Source of the DNA: Thalassobius sp. Cn5-15
GTDB lineage: Bacteria > Pseudomonadota > Alphaproteobacteria > Rhodobacterales > Rhodobacteraceae
Length of the DNA stretch: 64,000 nt
Direction: 5' to 3'
Assembly (NCBI RefSeq): GCF_022347685.1
Contig: NZ_JAKRGF010000001.1
Span: 930,001 to 994,000 of the forward strand
In this document: piece by piece, positions 43,837 to 52,204 of the stretch
Layout: each line of letters starts with the position of its first letter
Position numbering within the stretch: position 1 is the stretch's first letter
Notes under the pieces: model-generated
Database searches by the model: none
What the model was told of the DNA's origin: nothing
What the model saw: only the letters and a program-made list of their open reading frames with translations
Program-made: the position numbers and the translations under genes

Positions 43837-44889
43837 TTGCTCGATCTCAGCGATCTGCGTGTTGAACTTGGCGCGCATTACGACCTTAGCCCTGATCAGA
43901 AACTCGCCGACAGTATGGCAGATATCTACGCGCGTATGGACCGCGTGGTGTCGCCCCCCGATTGGGTGGTCTATGCGCCTTATGTCAAGGCCATCAACGA
44001 CCTGAAAAAAGAGCGCAACGCTGCTATTCTGGCCCACAACTACATGACGCCAGACATTTACCACGGCATCTCCGATGTAGTGGGCGACAGCCTGCAGCTG
44101 GCGATCGAGGCCACCAAGGTGGAGGCGGACGTCATCGTTCAGGCGGGCGTGCACTTCATGGCGGAAACCTCGAAAATCCTGAACCCGTCAAAGACCGTGC
44201 TGATGCCGGATATGGAAGCAGGCTGTTCCCTCGCCTCCTCCATCACTGCTGAAGGTATCGCAGAAATGCGCGCCAAATACCCCGGTGCGCCGGTGGTCAC
44301 CTATGTGAACACCACCGCCGAGGTGAAGGCAGCGTCTGACATCTGCTGCACCTCGTCGAATGCCGCCCAGATCGTCGCGGCGATGGACAGTGACACGGTG
44401 ATCATGACACCGGACCAGTATCTGGCCCAGAACGTCGCCAAACAGGTGCCGCAGAAAAACGTCGTCTGGTGGGAAGGGTCGTGCATCGTGCATGAACGCT
44501 ACACCGCGCAGGACCTGCGCGAGTTCCGCGAATGGAACCCCGGTACCCGTATCATCGCTCATCCCGAATGCCCTCCTGATGTGGTGAATGAGGCTGACTT
44601 CTCCGGCTCGACCTCCGGCATCATCTCTTATGTTGAAACAGAGCGCCCCAAAAAGGCGATGCTGGTGACAGAATGTTCGATGGCCTCCAACATTTCGGAC
44701 GCGCTGCCGGATGTGGATTTCGTCGGCCCCTGCAACATGTGCCCCTTCATGAAGAAGATCACGCTGGAAAAGGTCCTCTATAGCCTGCACACCATGTCCA
44801 CCCCTGTTGAGGTGGACCCAGAGGTCGCCGAGGGCGCGCGTCTGGCGGTGCAGCGCATGATCGACGTCAGCCGCAAGATGGGCCTCTAA
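43837..44889 (+). CDS. nadA: Quinolinate synthase NadA
   Basis: The 350-aa product condenses iminoaspartate with dihydroxyacetone phosphate to quinolinate. It shows the NadA motifs ERNAAILAHNYMTPDIYHGISDVVGDSLQLA, the cluster cysteines in MEAGCSLASS, VTECSMASN and GPCNMCPFMKK, and the HPECPPDVV segment. I placed the start at TTG 43837: GGAGG lies eight bases before it, and family members start with this LDLSDLR region. The frame stays open upstream to 43540, but that stretch overlaps the divergent gene. It heads the nadABC operon. Confidence 0.93.
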   Translation: MLDLSDLRVELGAHYDLSPDQKLADSMADIYARMDRVVSPPDWVVYAPYVKAINDLKKERNAAILAHNYMTPDIYHGISDVVGDSLQLAIEATKVEADVIVQAGVHFMAETSKILNPSKTVLMPDMEAGCSLASSITAEGIAEMRAKYPGAPVVTYVNTTAEVKAASDICCTSSNAAQIVAAMDSDTVIMTPDQYLAQNVAKQVPQKNVVWWEGSCIVHERYTAQDLREFREWNPGTRIIAHPECPPDVVNEADFSGSTSGIISYVETERPKKAMLVTECSMASNISDALPDVDFVGPCNMCPFMKKITLEKVLYSLHTMSTPVEVDPEVAEGARLAVQRMIDVSRKMGL

Positions 44890-44995
44890 GGCCCGCCTTC
44901 CCCGCCCCACACCAGTTTGCCAGCCTTTGGTGCCAGCATCCTTTGGCCAGAGTCGTACCGCCTGACGATCCGGCTCGTGTCTATGGAGAGAGAGC

Positions 44996-46591
44996 TTGCC
45001 TCAAACACCGCAACAGATCGAAACCACGCCCATCACCACAGATCGCATCGTGATCGTCGGCGCCGGGCTGGCAGCACTTTATGCAGCGCTGCATTTGGCA
45101 CCGCGTCCTGTTTTGATGATCTCGCCCGATCCCTTGGGCGAAGGTGCATCATCCGCTTGGGCGCAGGGCGGCGTCGCCGCAGCCATGCGCGACCCCGACA
45201 GTCCTGACAGCCATTCCAGCGACACACTGGCCGCAGGTGCTGGCACCGTAGACGCAGCGGTGGCTGCGCGTGTGACGCGCGAGGCGCGAGATCACATTCT
45301 AGACCTCACCCGCCTTGGCACGCCATTTGATCGGGACAAAAACGGCGGCTACGTGTTGTCGCGTGAAGCCGCGCACAGCTACGCCCGTGTGGTCAGGGTC
45401 AAAGGGGATCAGGCCGGGGCCGAGATCATGCGCGCCCTGATCGCAGAGGTGGCGGCAACCCCATCCGTACAGGTGCTGGAGGGCGTTCTGGCCTCCGGTC
45501 TGGAAACGACTGGCAGCAGCGTCAGTGGGAAAACTGTAACTGGCGTCTGGGTCGAGCCTGCGGCAGGCGGCAAGGCGCCTGTGCTGATCAACGCCCCAGC
45601 TGTATTGCTGGCAGGTGGTGGATCAGGCGGTCTTTACAAACTCACCACCAACCCGCCGCGTATTCGTGGGCAGGTGATCGGCATGGCAGCACGCGCAGGG
45701 GCGATGATTGCCGATGCCGAATTTGTACAGTTCCACCCCACCGCCATCGACATGGGCGAAGATCCGGCGCCACTGGCCACCGAGGCGCTGCGCGGTGAAG
45801 GCGCGGTTTTGGTCAACGCAGACGGTCATCGGTTCATGACCGACGTACATCCAGATGCCGAACTGGCCCCCCGCGATGTGGTCGCCCGCGCGATCTACGC
45901 CGAAACCCAAGCGGGCCGCAAACCCGCGCTCGACACTCGCCAAGCCATCGGTGCGGCAATCAAGACGCAGTTTCTGGCCGTGGCCGAGGCCTGCGCGCGC
46001 GCTGGTCTGGACCCAGAGGTACACACCATCCCCGTCGCCGCCGCCGCGCATTATCACATGGGTGGCATCGCGGTGAATGCAGAAGGCCGTGCATCCCTGC
46101 AAAACCTCTGGGTTTGTGGCGAAGCCTCCTCGACCGGTCTGCATGGTGCAAACCGTCTGGCGTCCAACGGATTGCTGGAGGCGCTGGTCTATGGCCGCAT
46201 TTGCGCCCGTGACATAGCCAACGCCGTGCCAGATGCGATGGGTTCCGCCCGTGTTGAACTGACTTTCACTGGCACCGGAACATATCCTGATCCACAGGCC
46301 GTTGAGGCCCTGCGTGCGTGCATGACTCAGAACGTCGGCGTCTTGCGTGACGCCACAGGTCTCGAAAAGGCGCTGCACCAGATCGCATCCCTTGAGGCCA
46401 CCCACGCCCCCTGCCCAAGTTTTACCAACATGACCGCCACCGCAACGCTGATCACCGCCGCCGCCCTGATGCGGCAAGAAAGTCGTGGCGCCCACTGCCG
46501 GCTTGATTTTCCCGAGACCAAAGGCGACACCGGACAGCGTAGCCGCCTGACCCTGACAGAGGCGCTAAAGCTGCGCCAAAGATACGAGTGA
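44996..46591 (+). CDS. nadB: L-aspartate oxidase NadB
   Basis: The 531-aa flavoprotein oxidises aspartate to iminoaspartate for NadA. The FAD-binding start RIVIVGAGLAALYAALHL, ASSAWAQGGVAAAM, the EFVQFHPTAID active-site block, HYHMGGIAVNAEG, and GEASSTGLHGANRLASNGLLEALVYG are all present. The start is TTG, with GGAG eight bases upstream, so both nadA and nadB use TTG. It lies 106 bp after nadA and 6 bp before nadC. Confidence 0.95.
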   Translation: MPQTPQQIETTPITTDRIVIVGAGLAALYAALHLAPRPVLMISPDPLGEGASSAWAQGGVAAAMRDPDSPDSHSSDTLAAGAGTVDAAVAARVTREARDHILDLTRLGTPFDRDKNGGYVLSREAAHSYARVVRVKGDQAGAEIMRALIAEVAATPSVQVLEGVLASGLETTGSSVSGKTVTGVWVEPAAGGKAPVLINAPAVLLAGGGSGGLYKLTTNPPRIRGQVIGMAARAGAMIADAEFVQFHPTAIDMGEDPAPLATEALRGEGAVLVNADGHRFMTDVHPDAELAPRDVVARAIYAETQAGRKPALDTRQAIGAAIKTQFLAVAEACARAGLDPEVHTIPVAAAAHYHMGGIAVNAEGRASLQNLWVCGEASSTGLHGANRLASNGLLEALVYGRICARDIANAVPDAMGSARVELTFTGTGTYPDPQAVEALRACMTQNVGVLRDATGLEKALHQIASLEATHAPCPSFTNMTATATLITAAALMRQESRGAHCRLDFPETKGDTGQRSRLTLTEALKLRQRYE

Positions 46592-46597
46592 TCCATC

Positions 46598-47446
46598 ATG
46601 ACCTATGCCACCCTGCCTGACCTGATCCTGGAACCGCTGGTAAAATCCGCCTTGATGGAGGATTTGGGCACCTATGGTGACATCACCACCCGCGCGGTCA
46701 TCCCCGCCGATGTGCGCTACACTGCACGGCTGAACGCCCGCGCGGATGGCGTTGTGTCGGGCATGCAGGTGGCGGCAATTGCCTTTCGTCTTGTCGATCC
46801 CACGCTGGACATTCGCATGTTGAAACAGGATGGCGAGGCGATCGCGAAGGGCGACACCCTGATGGAGATCGAAGGCCCCGCCACCTCGATCCTGTCGGGC
46901 GAACGTGTAGCGCTGAACTTTGCCGGCCGCCTGACGGGGATTGCTACCCTGACCGCCAGCTTCGTGGCCGAGACCGCAGGCACCAACGCCCGCATCACCT
47001 GTACCCGCAAAACCACCCCGGGTCTACGCATCGTAGAAAAACAGGCCGTGCTGCATGGCGGTGGTTTCAACCACCGTTTCAGCCTGTCCGACGCGATCCT
47101 GATCAAGGACAACCACATCGCCGCCGCCGGTGGTGTGCGCGCTGTGTTGGAGGCCACCAAAGCCCACGCCAGCCATATGGTCCGGGTGGAGATTGAGGTG
47201 GACACGCTGACCCAGCTGGATGAGGTCCTGAGCATTGGGGGTGCAGACGTCGTGCTGCTGGACAATATGGACACCCCCACCCTGCGCGAGGCTGTGACGA
47301 TGAACGCAGGCCGCATGGTGCTGGAAGCCTCCGGCAACATGAAACGGGAACGGATTGCCGAAGTGTCGGCAACGGGTGTCGACTATATATCCTCCGGTGC
47401 GCTGACCCATTCTGCGCAGACGCTGGATTTAGGGTTGGATTTCTGA
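46598..47446 (+). CDS. nadC: Quinolinate phosphoribosyltransferase NadC
   Basis: The 282-aa product converts quinolinate plus PRPP to nicotinate mononucleotide. Motifs are LMEDLGTYGDITTRAV, GPATSILSGERVALNFAGRLTGIAT, TCTRKTTPGLRIVEKQAVLHGGGFNHRFSLSDAILIKDNH (substrate and phosphate binding) and VEIEVDTL. Length is normal. It ends the nad operon; 143 bp without a clear gene follow. Confidence 0.95.
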   Translation: MTYATLPDLILEPLVKSALMEDLGTYGDITTRAVIPADVRYTARLNARADGVVSGMQVAAIAFRLVDPTLDIRMLKQDGEAIAKGDTLMEIEGPATSILSGERVALNFAGRLTGIATLTASFVAETAGTNARITCTRKTTPGLRIVEKQAVLHGGGFNHRFSLSDAILIKDNHIAAAGGVRAVLEATKAHASHMVRVEIEVDTLTQLDEVLSIGGADVVLLDNMDTPTLREAVTMNAGRMVLEASGNMKRERIAEVSATGVDYISSGALTHSAQTLDLGLDF

Positions 47447-47589
47447 TTCAGAAATCTGCCCAAGCCTATAGCTGTCGCTTAAAAATGCGGCGCGGGACGC
47501 CGTAGACCAACAGCAACCCAGCGTTAAGTTTGCACAAAAATGCTGCAATGCGGAAAATCCGGGCGCAATAGCCACGGAAGCGCGCCGCC

Positions 47590-48174
47590 ATGCCCAAGAA
47601 CCTCTCTATCATTATCGTCGAAAAGGACCGCGACCGCGCGGACCAGATCGTCGAGGGGCTCACCGCCTCCGGCGCTCACGACATCACCGTTATACCGGAC
47701 GAAAGTGGGCTGGCGCGGCGCATTGCGGCACTGGATCCCGATATTGTGCTGATCGACATGGCCAACCCGTCTCGCGATGCGCTGGAAGAACTGGCGCTCG
47801 CCTCTGGCCCAATGGAACGTCCCGTTGCGATGTTTGTCGATCAATCCGATGGTGCGCTAACCAAGGCGGCGATTGAGGCGGGCGTCTCTGCCTATGTGGT
47901 CAATGGCCTGCAACAGGAACGATTGATTCCCATTCTGGATGCCGCCATCACCCGTTTCCATATGGTCAGCCGCATGCGCACTGAGCTGGAGGCGACACGC
48001 CGCGCGCTGGAGGAACGCAAATCCATCGACCGCGCCAAAGGCATTCTCATGAAAGCCCGCGGCATCAGCGAAGATGAGGCCTATGCGCTGTTGCGCCGGG
48101 CGGCGATGGATCAGGGCCGCAAACTGCCCGAAGTAGCAGAGGCATTGGTCAGCACAGCGGGGCTCCTGTCATGA
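47590..48174 (+). CDS. nasT: ANTAR-type antitermination regulator NasT
   Basis: The 194-aa product has a pseudo-receiver domain (1-120; EKDRDRAD in place of the acidic pair, VLIDMANPSRDALEEL around the phosphoacceptor position) and a C-terminal ANTAR RNA-binding domain (about 130-190; ALEERKSIDRAKGILMKARGISEDEAYALLRRAAMDQGRKLPEVAEALV). NasT binds paired hexaloop hairpins in the nitrate operon leader and prevents termination. Such hairpins are present at 49444-49522. Its end overlaps nasS by four bases. Confidence 0.92.
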   Translation: MPKNLSIIIVEKDRDRADQIVEGLTASGAHDITVIPDESGLARRIAALDPDIVLIDMANPSRDALEELALASGPMERPVAMFVDQSDGALTKAAIEAGVSAYVVNGLQQERLIPILDAAITRFHMVSRMRTELEATRRALEERKSIDRAKGILMKARGISEDEAYALLRRAAMDQGRKLPEVAEALVSTAGLLS

Positions 48175-49343
48175 CGATGCGCGTGCCTGTTGGTTATATC
48201 CCCCTTGTCGATGCGGCACCGCTGATCATTGCCCGCGAACTGGGCTTTGATGAGGAAGAAGGCCTGCAACTGGACCTGTATCGCGCGCCCAGCTGGTCGG
48301 CGCTGCGTGATTATCTGGCACTGGGACATGTGGAGGCCGCACATCTTCTGGCGCCGCTGCCGATTGCCACCGCCCTTGGACTGGGCGGATCGGCGCAGCC
48401 CTTGGAGGTGCTGTCGGTCCTGTCACTCAATGGTAATGTTATAGGCCTCAGCCCCGCTGTGGCGGGTCAACTGCGCCGCAGCGGGCATCGGTTCGGCTTT
48501 GACGATGCGACCGCCGCCGGTCAGGCCCTATTGGGCCTCGACCAGCCCCTGCGCGTTGGCATTCCCTTCCCGTTTTCCATGCACGCGGAGCTGTTGTTTT
48601 ACTGGCTGGATGCCATCGGCCTGCCACAAGATCGCCGCCCCAGCATTCATACCGTCCCCCCGCCCCTGATGGCCGAAGCGATGGCCAAGGGCGAAATCGA
48701 TGCCTTTTGCGTGGGCGAGCCGTGGGGCACCATGTCCGTTGAAAATGGCGTTGGGGAGCTGCTGTTGCCAGGTCAGGCGATCTGGCAAAGCGCACCAGAG
48801 AAGGTGCTGGCCACCCGCCATGGCTGGGCGGATCGCCATCCCGATATCGCTGGTCGCCTGATCCGCAGCCTGTGGCGCGCCGGTCGCTGGCTGGGTCAGG
48901 CGCAAAACATGACCACCTGCGCAGAAATCCTGTCACGCCCCGAACATCTGGGCGTGTCGCCCGACCTGATCGACCGAGCGCTCTCAGGGCGTCTGGTCAT
49001 TTCCGCACGCGGCGAGGAACGGCAGGTGCCGCGCTTTGTCGACTTCTTCGAAGGGGCGGCGACCTTCCCGTGGCAATCGCAAGCCGCGTGGATCGGCGTG
49101 CAACTGGCGCGGCGCCATGGCGGCGATCCGGTGAAGGCCGCAGAACGCGCCAAAAGTGTTTTCCGCAGTGATCTGCATCGCCAGTATCTGGCGCACGTGA
49201 CCCGTGGGTTGCCCGGTGCATCGTCCAAATTAGAAGGTGCGCTGAGCCATCCCAGCGCCTTGGGGTCAGAAAACGGGCGCCTGATCCTACCGCCTGATTC
49301 CTTCTTTGATGGCCGGATTTTTGATCTTGAGCAAATTGCCTGA
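48171..49343 (+). CDS. nasS: Nitrate sensor NasS (NrtA/CmpA-like, cytoplasmic)
   Basis: The 390-aa product resembles the nitrate-binding protein NrtA encoded nearby (both share [18 protein letters not shown] starts and the AFCVGEPWGTMSV / [13 protein letters not shown] region) but has no signal peptide. It should therefore work in the cytoplasm. In the known NasS-NasT system NasS holds NasT without nitrate and releases it when nitrate or nitrite binds. Overlap with nasT supports this. ATG 48177 is an alternative start. Confidence 0.92.
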   Translation: MTMRVPVGYIPLVDAAPLIIARELGFDEEEGLQLDLYRAPSWSALRDYLALGHVEAAHLLAPLPIATALGLGGSAQPLEVLSVLSLNGNVIGLSPAVAGQLRRSGHRFGFDDATAAGQALLGLDQPLRVGIPFPFSMHAELLFYWLDAIGLPQDRRPSIHTVPPPLMAEAMAKGEIDAFCVGEPWGTMSVENGVGELLLPGQAIWQSAPEKVLATRHGWADRHPDIAGRLIRSLWRAGRWLGQAQNMTTCAEILSRPEHLGVSPDLIDRALSGRLVISARGEERQVPRFVDFFEGAATFPWQSQAAWIGVQLARRHGGDPVKAAERAKSVFRSDLHRQYLAHVTRGLPGASSKLEGALSHPSALGSENGRLILPPDSFFDGRIFDLEQIA

Positions 49344-49443
49344 TCAAAAATTGTGCACAACCCCACGTCAAATGCGGCAGCGCAGCAAAATCGTTTCAAT
49401 TTTATTGCTGCACCGCCGTAATCGTCGCAGGATCATAAACAAC

Positions 49444-49522
49444 CGGAACAACGGCGTTCCGATACTTAACACGGCCCTCCTCCTCCCTTTCTGGGTCGCG
49501 TTACACTGGAGCAAAGCCGCTC
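49444..49522 (+). promoter_or_regulatory. ANTAR target: two hexaloop hairpins in the nas leader
   Basis: Hairpin 1 (49444-49461) is CGGAAC-AACGGC-GTTCCG, a perfect 6-bp stem. Hairpin 2 (49509-49522) is GAGC-AAAGCC-GCTC, a 4-bp stem. Both loops have six bases with A at position 1 and G at position 4, the ANTAR recognition pattern. Hairpin 2 shares 49516-49522 with the left arm of the terminator, so the two structures exclude each other. Confidence 0.78.
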
Positions 49523-49568
49523 GACCTGTCTGACCACCTCCCGTGTCAGACCTGTCGGGCGGCTTTTT
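49516..49568 (+). terminator. Regulated leader terminator of the nitrate operon
   Basis: Left arm 49516-49534 pairs with right arm 49545-49563 in 17 of 19 positions, loop 49535-49544, followed by TTTTT. It lies 58 bp before nrtA. Without NasT it should stop transcription of the structural genes. Confidence 0.88.
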
Positions 49569-49625
49569 CCGTTACAAAACAGGGAATTGGGACGCCCGCA
49601 AAAGGACTGCAACAGAGGACTTGAT

Positions 49626-51005
49626 ATGAAACGCCTTACTTTGAAAACTGCTTCACTGCTTGCTGCCAGCACCCTCCTGACCTCGCCTGCGATGGCGGAA
49701 CTGCTGGATGTAGAAAAGGATGAGTTGAAATTCGGCTTCATCAAACTGACAGACATGGCACCGCTCGCCGTGGCCTATGAAAAGGGCTATTTCGAGGATG
49801 AGGGCCTGTTTGTGACGCTCGAAGCACAGGCCAACTGGAAGGTGCTGCTGGACGGCGTGATCTCTGGCACGTTGGACGGTGCACATATGCTGGCCGGTCA
49901 GCCGCTGGCCGCCACCATCGGGTATGGCACCGAGGCGCATATCATCACCCCTTTCTCGATGGATCTGAATGGCAACGGTATCACCGTATCCAATGAAATC
50001 TGGGACGAGATGAAACAGCACATCCCCCATGATGACGCGGGCAAACCGATCCACCCGATTTCCGCCTCCGCGCTGAAACCGGTGGTCGATGCCTACGCCG
50101 ACGAGGGCAAGCCGTTCAACATGGGCATGGTGTTCCCCGTATCCACCCACAACTACGAACTGCGCTACTGGCTGGCCGCTGGCGGACTGGAGCCGGGCTT
50201 TTATTCGCCAGAGGACGTGAGCGGTCAGATCGGCGCCGATGTTCTGCTGTCTGTAACCCCGCCGCCGCAGATGCCCGCCACGATGGAGGCAGGCACCATC
50301 TATGGCTACTGCGTGGGGGAACCGTGGAACCAGCAGGCCGTGTTCAAAGGCATCGGTGTGCCGGTGATCACCGACTATGAACTGTGGAAAAACAACCCTG
50401 AAAAGGTCTTTGGCCTGTCGGCGGAGTTCCAACAAGAAAACCCCCAGACCACACTGGCCATCACCAAAGCGCTGATCCGTGCCGCCATGTGGCTGGATGA
50501 AAACGACAACGCCAACCGCCCAGAAGCGGTGGAGATCCTCAGCCGTTCCGAATACGTGGGCGCGGATTATGACGTCATCGCCAACTCGATGACCGGCACC
50601 TTTGAATATGAAAAGGGTGACAAGCGCGACGTGCCCGATTTCAACGTGTTCTTCCGCTACAACGCCACCTACCCCTACTATTCAGATGCGATCTGGTATC
50701 TGACCCAGATGCGCCGTTGGGGACAGATCGCCGACGCAAAGCCCGACAGCTGGTATGACGAAATCGCCAAGTCGGTCTACAAGCCGGAAATCTATCTTGA
50801 AGCAGCCAAAATGCTGGTCGAAGAAGGTCTGGCGGATGAAGCAGACTTCCCCTGGGACAGCGACGGCTACAAGGCCGCAACCCCGGCTGCCGATATCATT
50901 GATGGCATCCCTTACGACGGTCGCACTCCCAACGCCTATCTGGACAGCCTGCCGATCGGCCTGAAAGGCGAACAGAAGGTCGTGGGCAGCGACATTCAGG
51001 GCTAA
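49626..51005 (+). CDS. nrtA: Nitrate ABC transporter substrate-binding protein
   Basis: The 459-aa product starts with a Sec-type signal peptide ([24 protein letters not shown]). It continues as an NrtA-family binding protein: [61 protein letters not shown] (as one block near the start), [48 protein letters not shown]. It captures nitrate in the periplasm. ATG 49626 was chosen because it begins the signal peptide and lies after the terminator. A partial terminator follows. Confidence 0.93.
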   Translation: MKRLTLKTASLLAASTLLTSPAMAELLDVEKDELKFGFIKLTDMAPLAVAYEKGYFEDEGLFVTLEAQANWKVLLDGVISGTLDGAHMLAGQPLAATIGYGTEAHIITPFSMDLNGNGITVSNEIWDEMKQHIPHDDAGKPIHPISASALKPVVDAYADEGKPFNMGMVFPVSTHNYELRYWLAAGGLEPGFYSPEDVSGQIGADVLLSVTPPPQMPATMEAGTIYGYCVGEPWNQQAVFKGIGVPVITDYELWKNNPEKVFGLSAEFQQENPQTTLAITKALIRAAMWLDENDNANRPEAVEILSRSEYVGADYDVIANSMTGTFEYEKGDKRDVPDFNVFFRYNATYPYYSDAIWYLTQMRRWGQIADAKPDSWYDEIAKSVYKPEIYLEAAKMLVEEGLADEADFPWDSDGYKAATPAADIIDGIPYDGRTPNAYLDSLPIGLKGEQKVVGSDIQG

Positions 51006-51035
51006 CCACCTCTTCCCCGAGTGGCCCTACACACT

Positions 51036-51069
51036 GGGGGCGGCGCGGTGCAGCCCGCCCCCGTCTTTT
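51036..51069 (+). terminator. Partial terminator/attenuator between nrtA and nrtB
   Basis: An 8-bp GC stem (GGGGGCGG 51036-51043 with CCGCCCCC 51055-51062) is followed by GTCTTTT. Such hairpins after binding-protein genes reduce downstream expression and protect the upstream mRNA. Confidence 0.55.
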
Positions 51070-51104
51070 CCCTTCACTGATCGCTCCAGCCAGGACACCT
51101 CGCC

Positions 51105-52199
51105 ATGACTGCCATCGACCCACAGACACTTGCCGACGCGGAGAAAGACGCCGCGAAAGAAGCCCGACAGGCCCGCATTTTCACCCGCATCAACCGCATG
51201 GACGGCTGGTTTCAAGTGCTGGGTCTGGCGTGGCTGACCCCGATCCTGAAAGCCGCCGCCGGTGATAACCCGCGTGCCCAGATGAAAGAGGTCTGGCAAC
51301 TGCTGGGCGTGCCGCTGATCGCCATCGCCGCCTTCCTCATCGCGTGGGGCACGCTGGCGCCCAAAGTGCAGACCTCGCTGGGCGCAATCCCCGGTCCAGT
51401 GCAAGTATGGGAGCAGGTGGGCAACCTTCACGCCGACCATATACGCGAAAAAGACAAGGCAGCCGCATTTTATGAACGCCAGGATGCCCGTAATGCCAAG
51501 CTGATCGAGGCGGGCAAAGCCGATAAGGTCAAGCAACGCAGCTACACCGGCAAGCCCACCTATTACCAGCAAATCTGGACGTCGATCACCACGGTCTTCT
51601 TCGGCTTCCTGATTGCCACAGCCATCGCTGTGCCAGTCGGCATCGCCGCTGGCCTCAGTAAAACCGCAAACGCTGCGGTGAACCCGCTGGTGCAGATATT
51701 CAAACCGGTGTCGCCGCTGGCTTGGCTGCCGATTGTCACGATGATTGTGTCCGCCGTCTACACCACCAATGACGGCATGTTCTCCAAGTCTTTCCTGATC
51801 TCGGCGATCACGGTGACGCTCTGTTCGCTGTGGCCCACCCTGATCAACACTGCCCTGGGTGTGTCCAGCATCGACAAAGACCTCGTCTCTGTTTCCAAGG
51901 TGCTGAAAATGAACACATGGACCAAGATCACCAAACTGGTCCTGCCCTCGGCTCTGCCGCTGATCTTTACCGGTCTGCGCCTCAGCCTGGGTGTAGGTTG
52001 GATGGTACTGATCGCCGCCGAAATGCTGGCGCAGAACCCCGGTCTGGGCAAGTTCGTCTGGGATGAGTTTCAAAACGGTTCCAGCCAGTCGCTGGCCAAG
52101 ATCATGGTCGCGGTCTTCACCATCGGCATCATCGGCTTCCTTCTGGATCGTGTGATGTATGCCCTACAGTCCCTGTTCACCTTCACGAACAACCGGTGA
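51105..52199 (+). CDS. nrtB: Nitrate ABC transporter permease
   Basis: The 364-aa product has an N-terminal cytoplasmic extension and about six transmembrane helices, with the BPD-type permease motif (LISAITVTLCSLWPTLINTALGVSSIDKDLVSVSKVLKMNTWTKITKLVLPSALPLIFTGLRLSLGVGWMVLIAAEML as the coupling loop region). A charged insert of about 60 residues (KDKAAAFYERQDARNAKLIEAGKADKVKQRSY) separates the first and second helix. Its stop overlaps a GTG in front of the ATPase gene. Confidence 0.93.
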   Translation: MTAIDPQTLADAEKDAAKEARQARIFTRINRMDGWFQVLGLAWLTPILKAAAGDNPRAQMKEVWQLLGVPLIAIAAFLIAWGTLAPKVQTSLGAIPGPVQVWEQVGNLHADHIREKDKAAAFYERQDARNAKLIEAGKADKVKQRSYTGKPTYYQQIWTSITTVFFGFLIATAIAVPVGIAAGLSKTANAAVNPLVQIFKPVSPLAWLPIVTMIVSAVYTTNDGMFSKSFLISAITVTLCSLWPTLINTALGVSSIDKDLVSVSKVLKMNTWTKITKLVLPSALPLIFTGLRLSLGVGWMVLIAAEMLAQNPGLGKFVWDEFQNGSSQSLAKIMVAVFTIGIIGFLLDRVMYALQSLFTFTNNR

Positions 52200-52204
52200 T
52201 CGAC

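Noticed and set aside
49351-49360. Perfect palindrome TTGTGCACAA upstream of the nas leader, considered as NtrC or other operator
   Set aside because: A 10-bp palindrome alone is not enough; no second half-site with NtrC spacing and no sigma54 element was found in the leader.
49382-49411. Hairpin GCAGCAA/TTGCTGC in the nas leader, considered as the first ANTAR hairpin
   Set aside because: Its loop is not a hexaloop with A1 and G4; the hairpin at 49444-49461 fits the pattern better.
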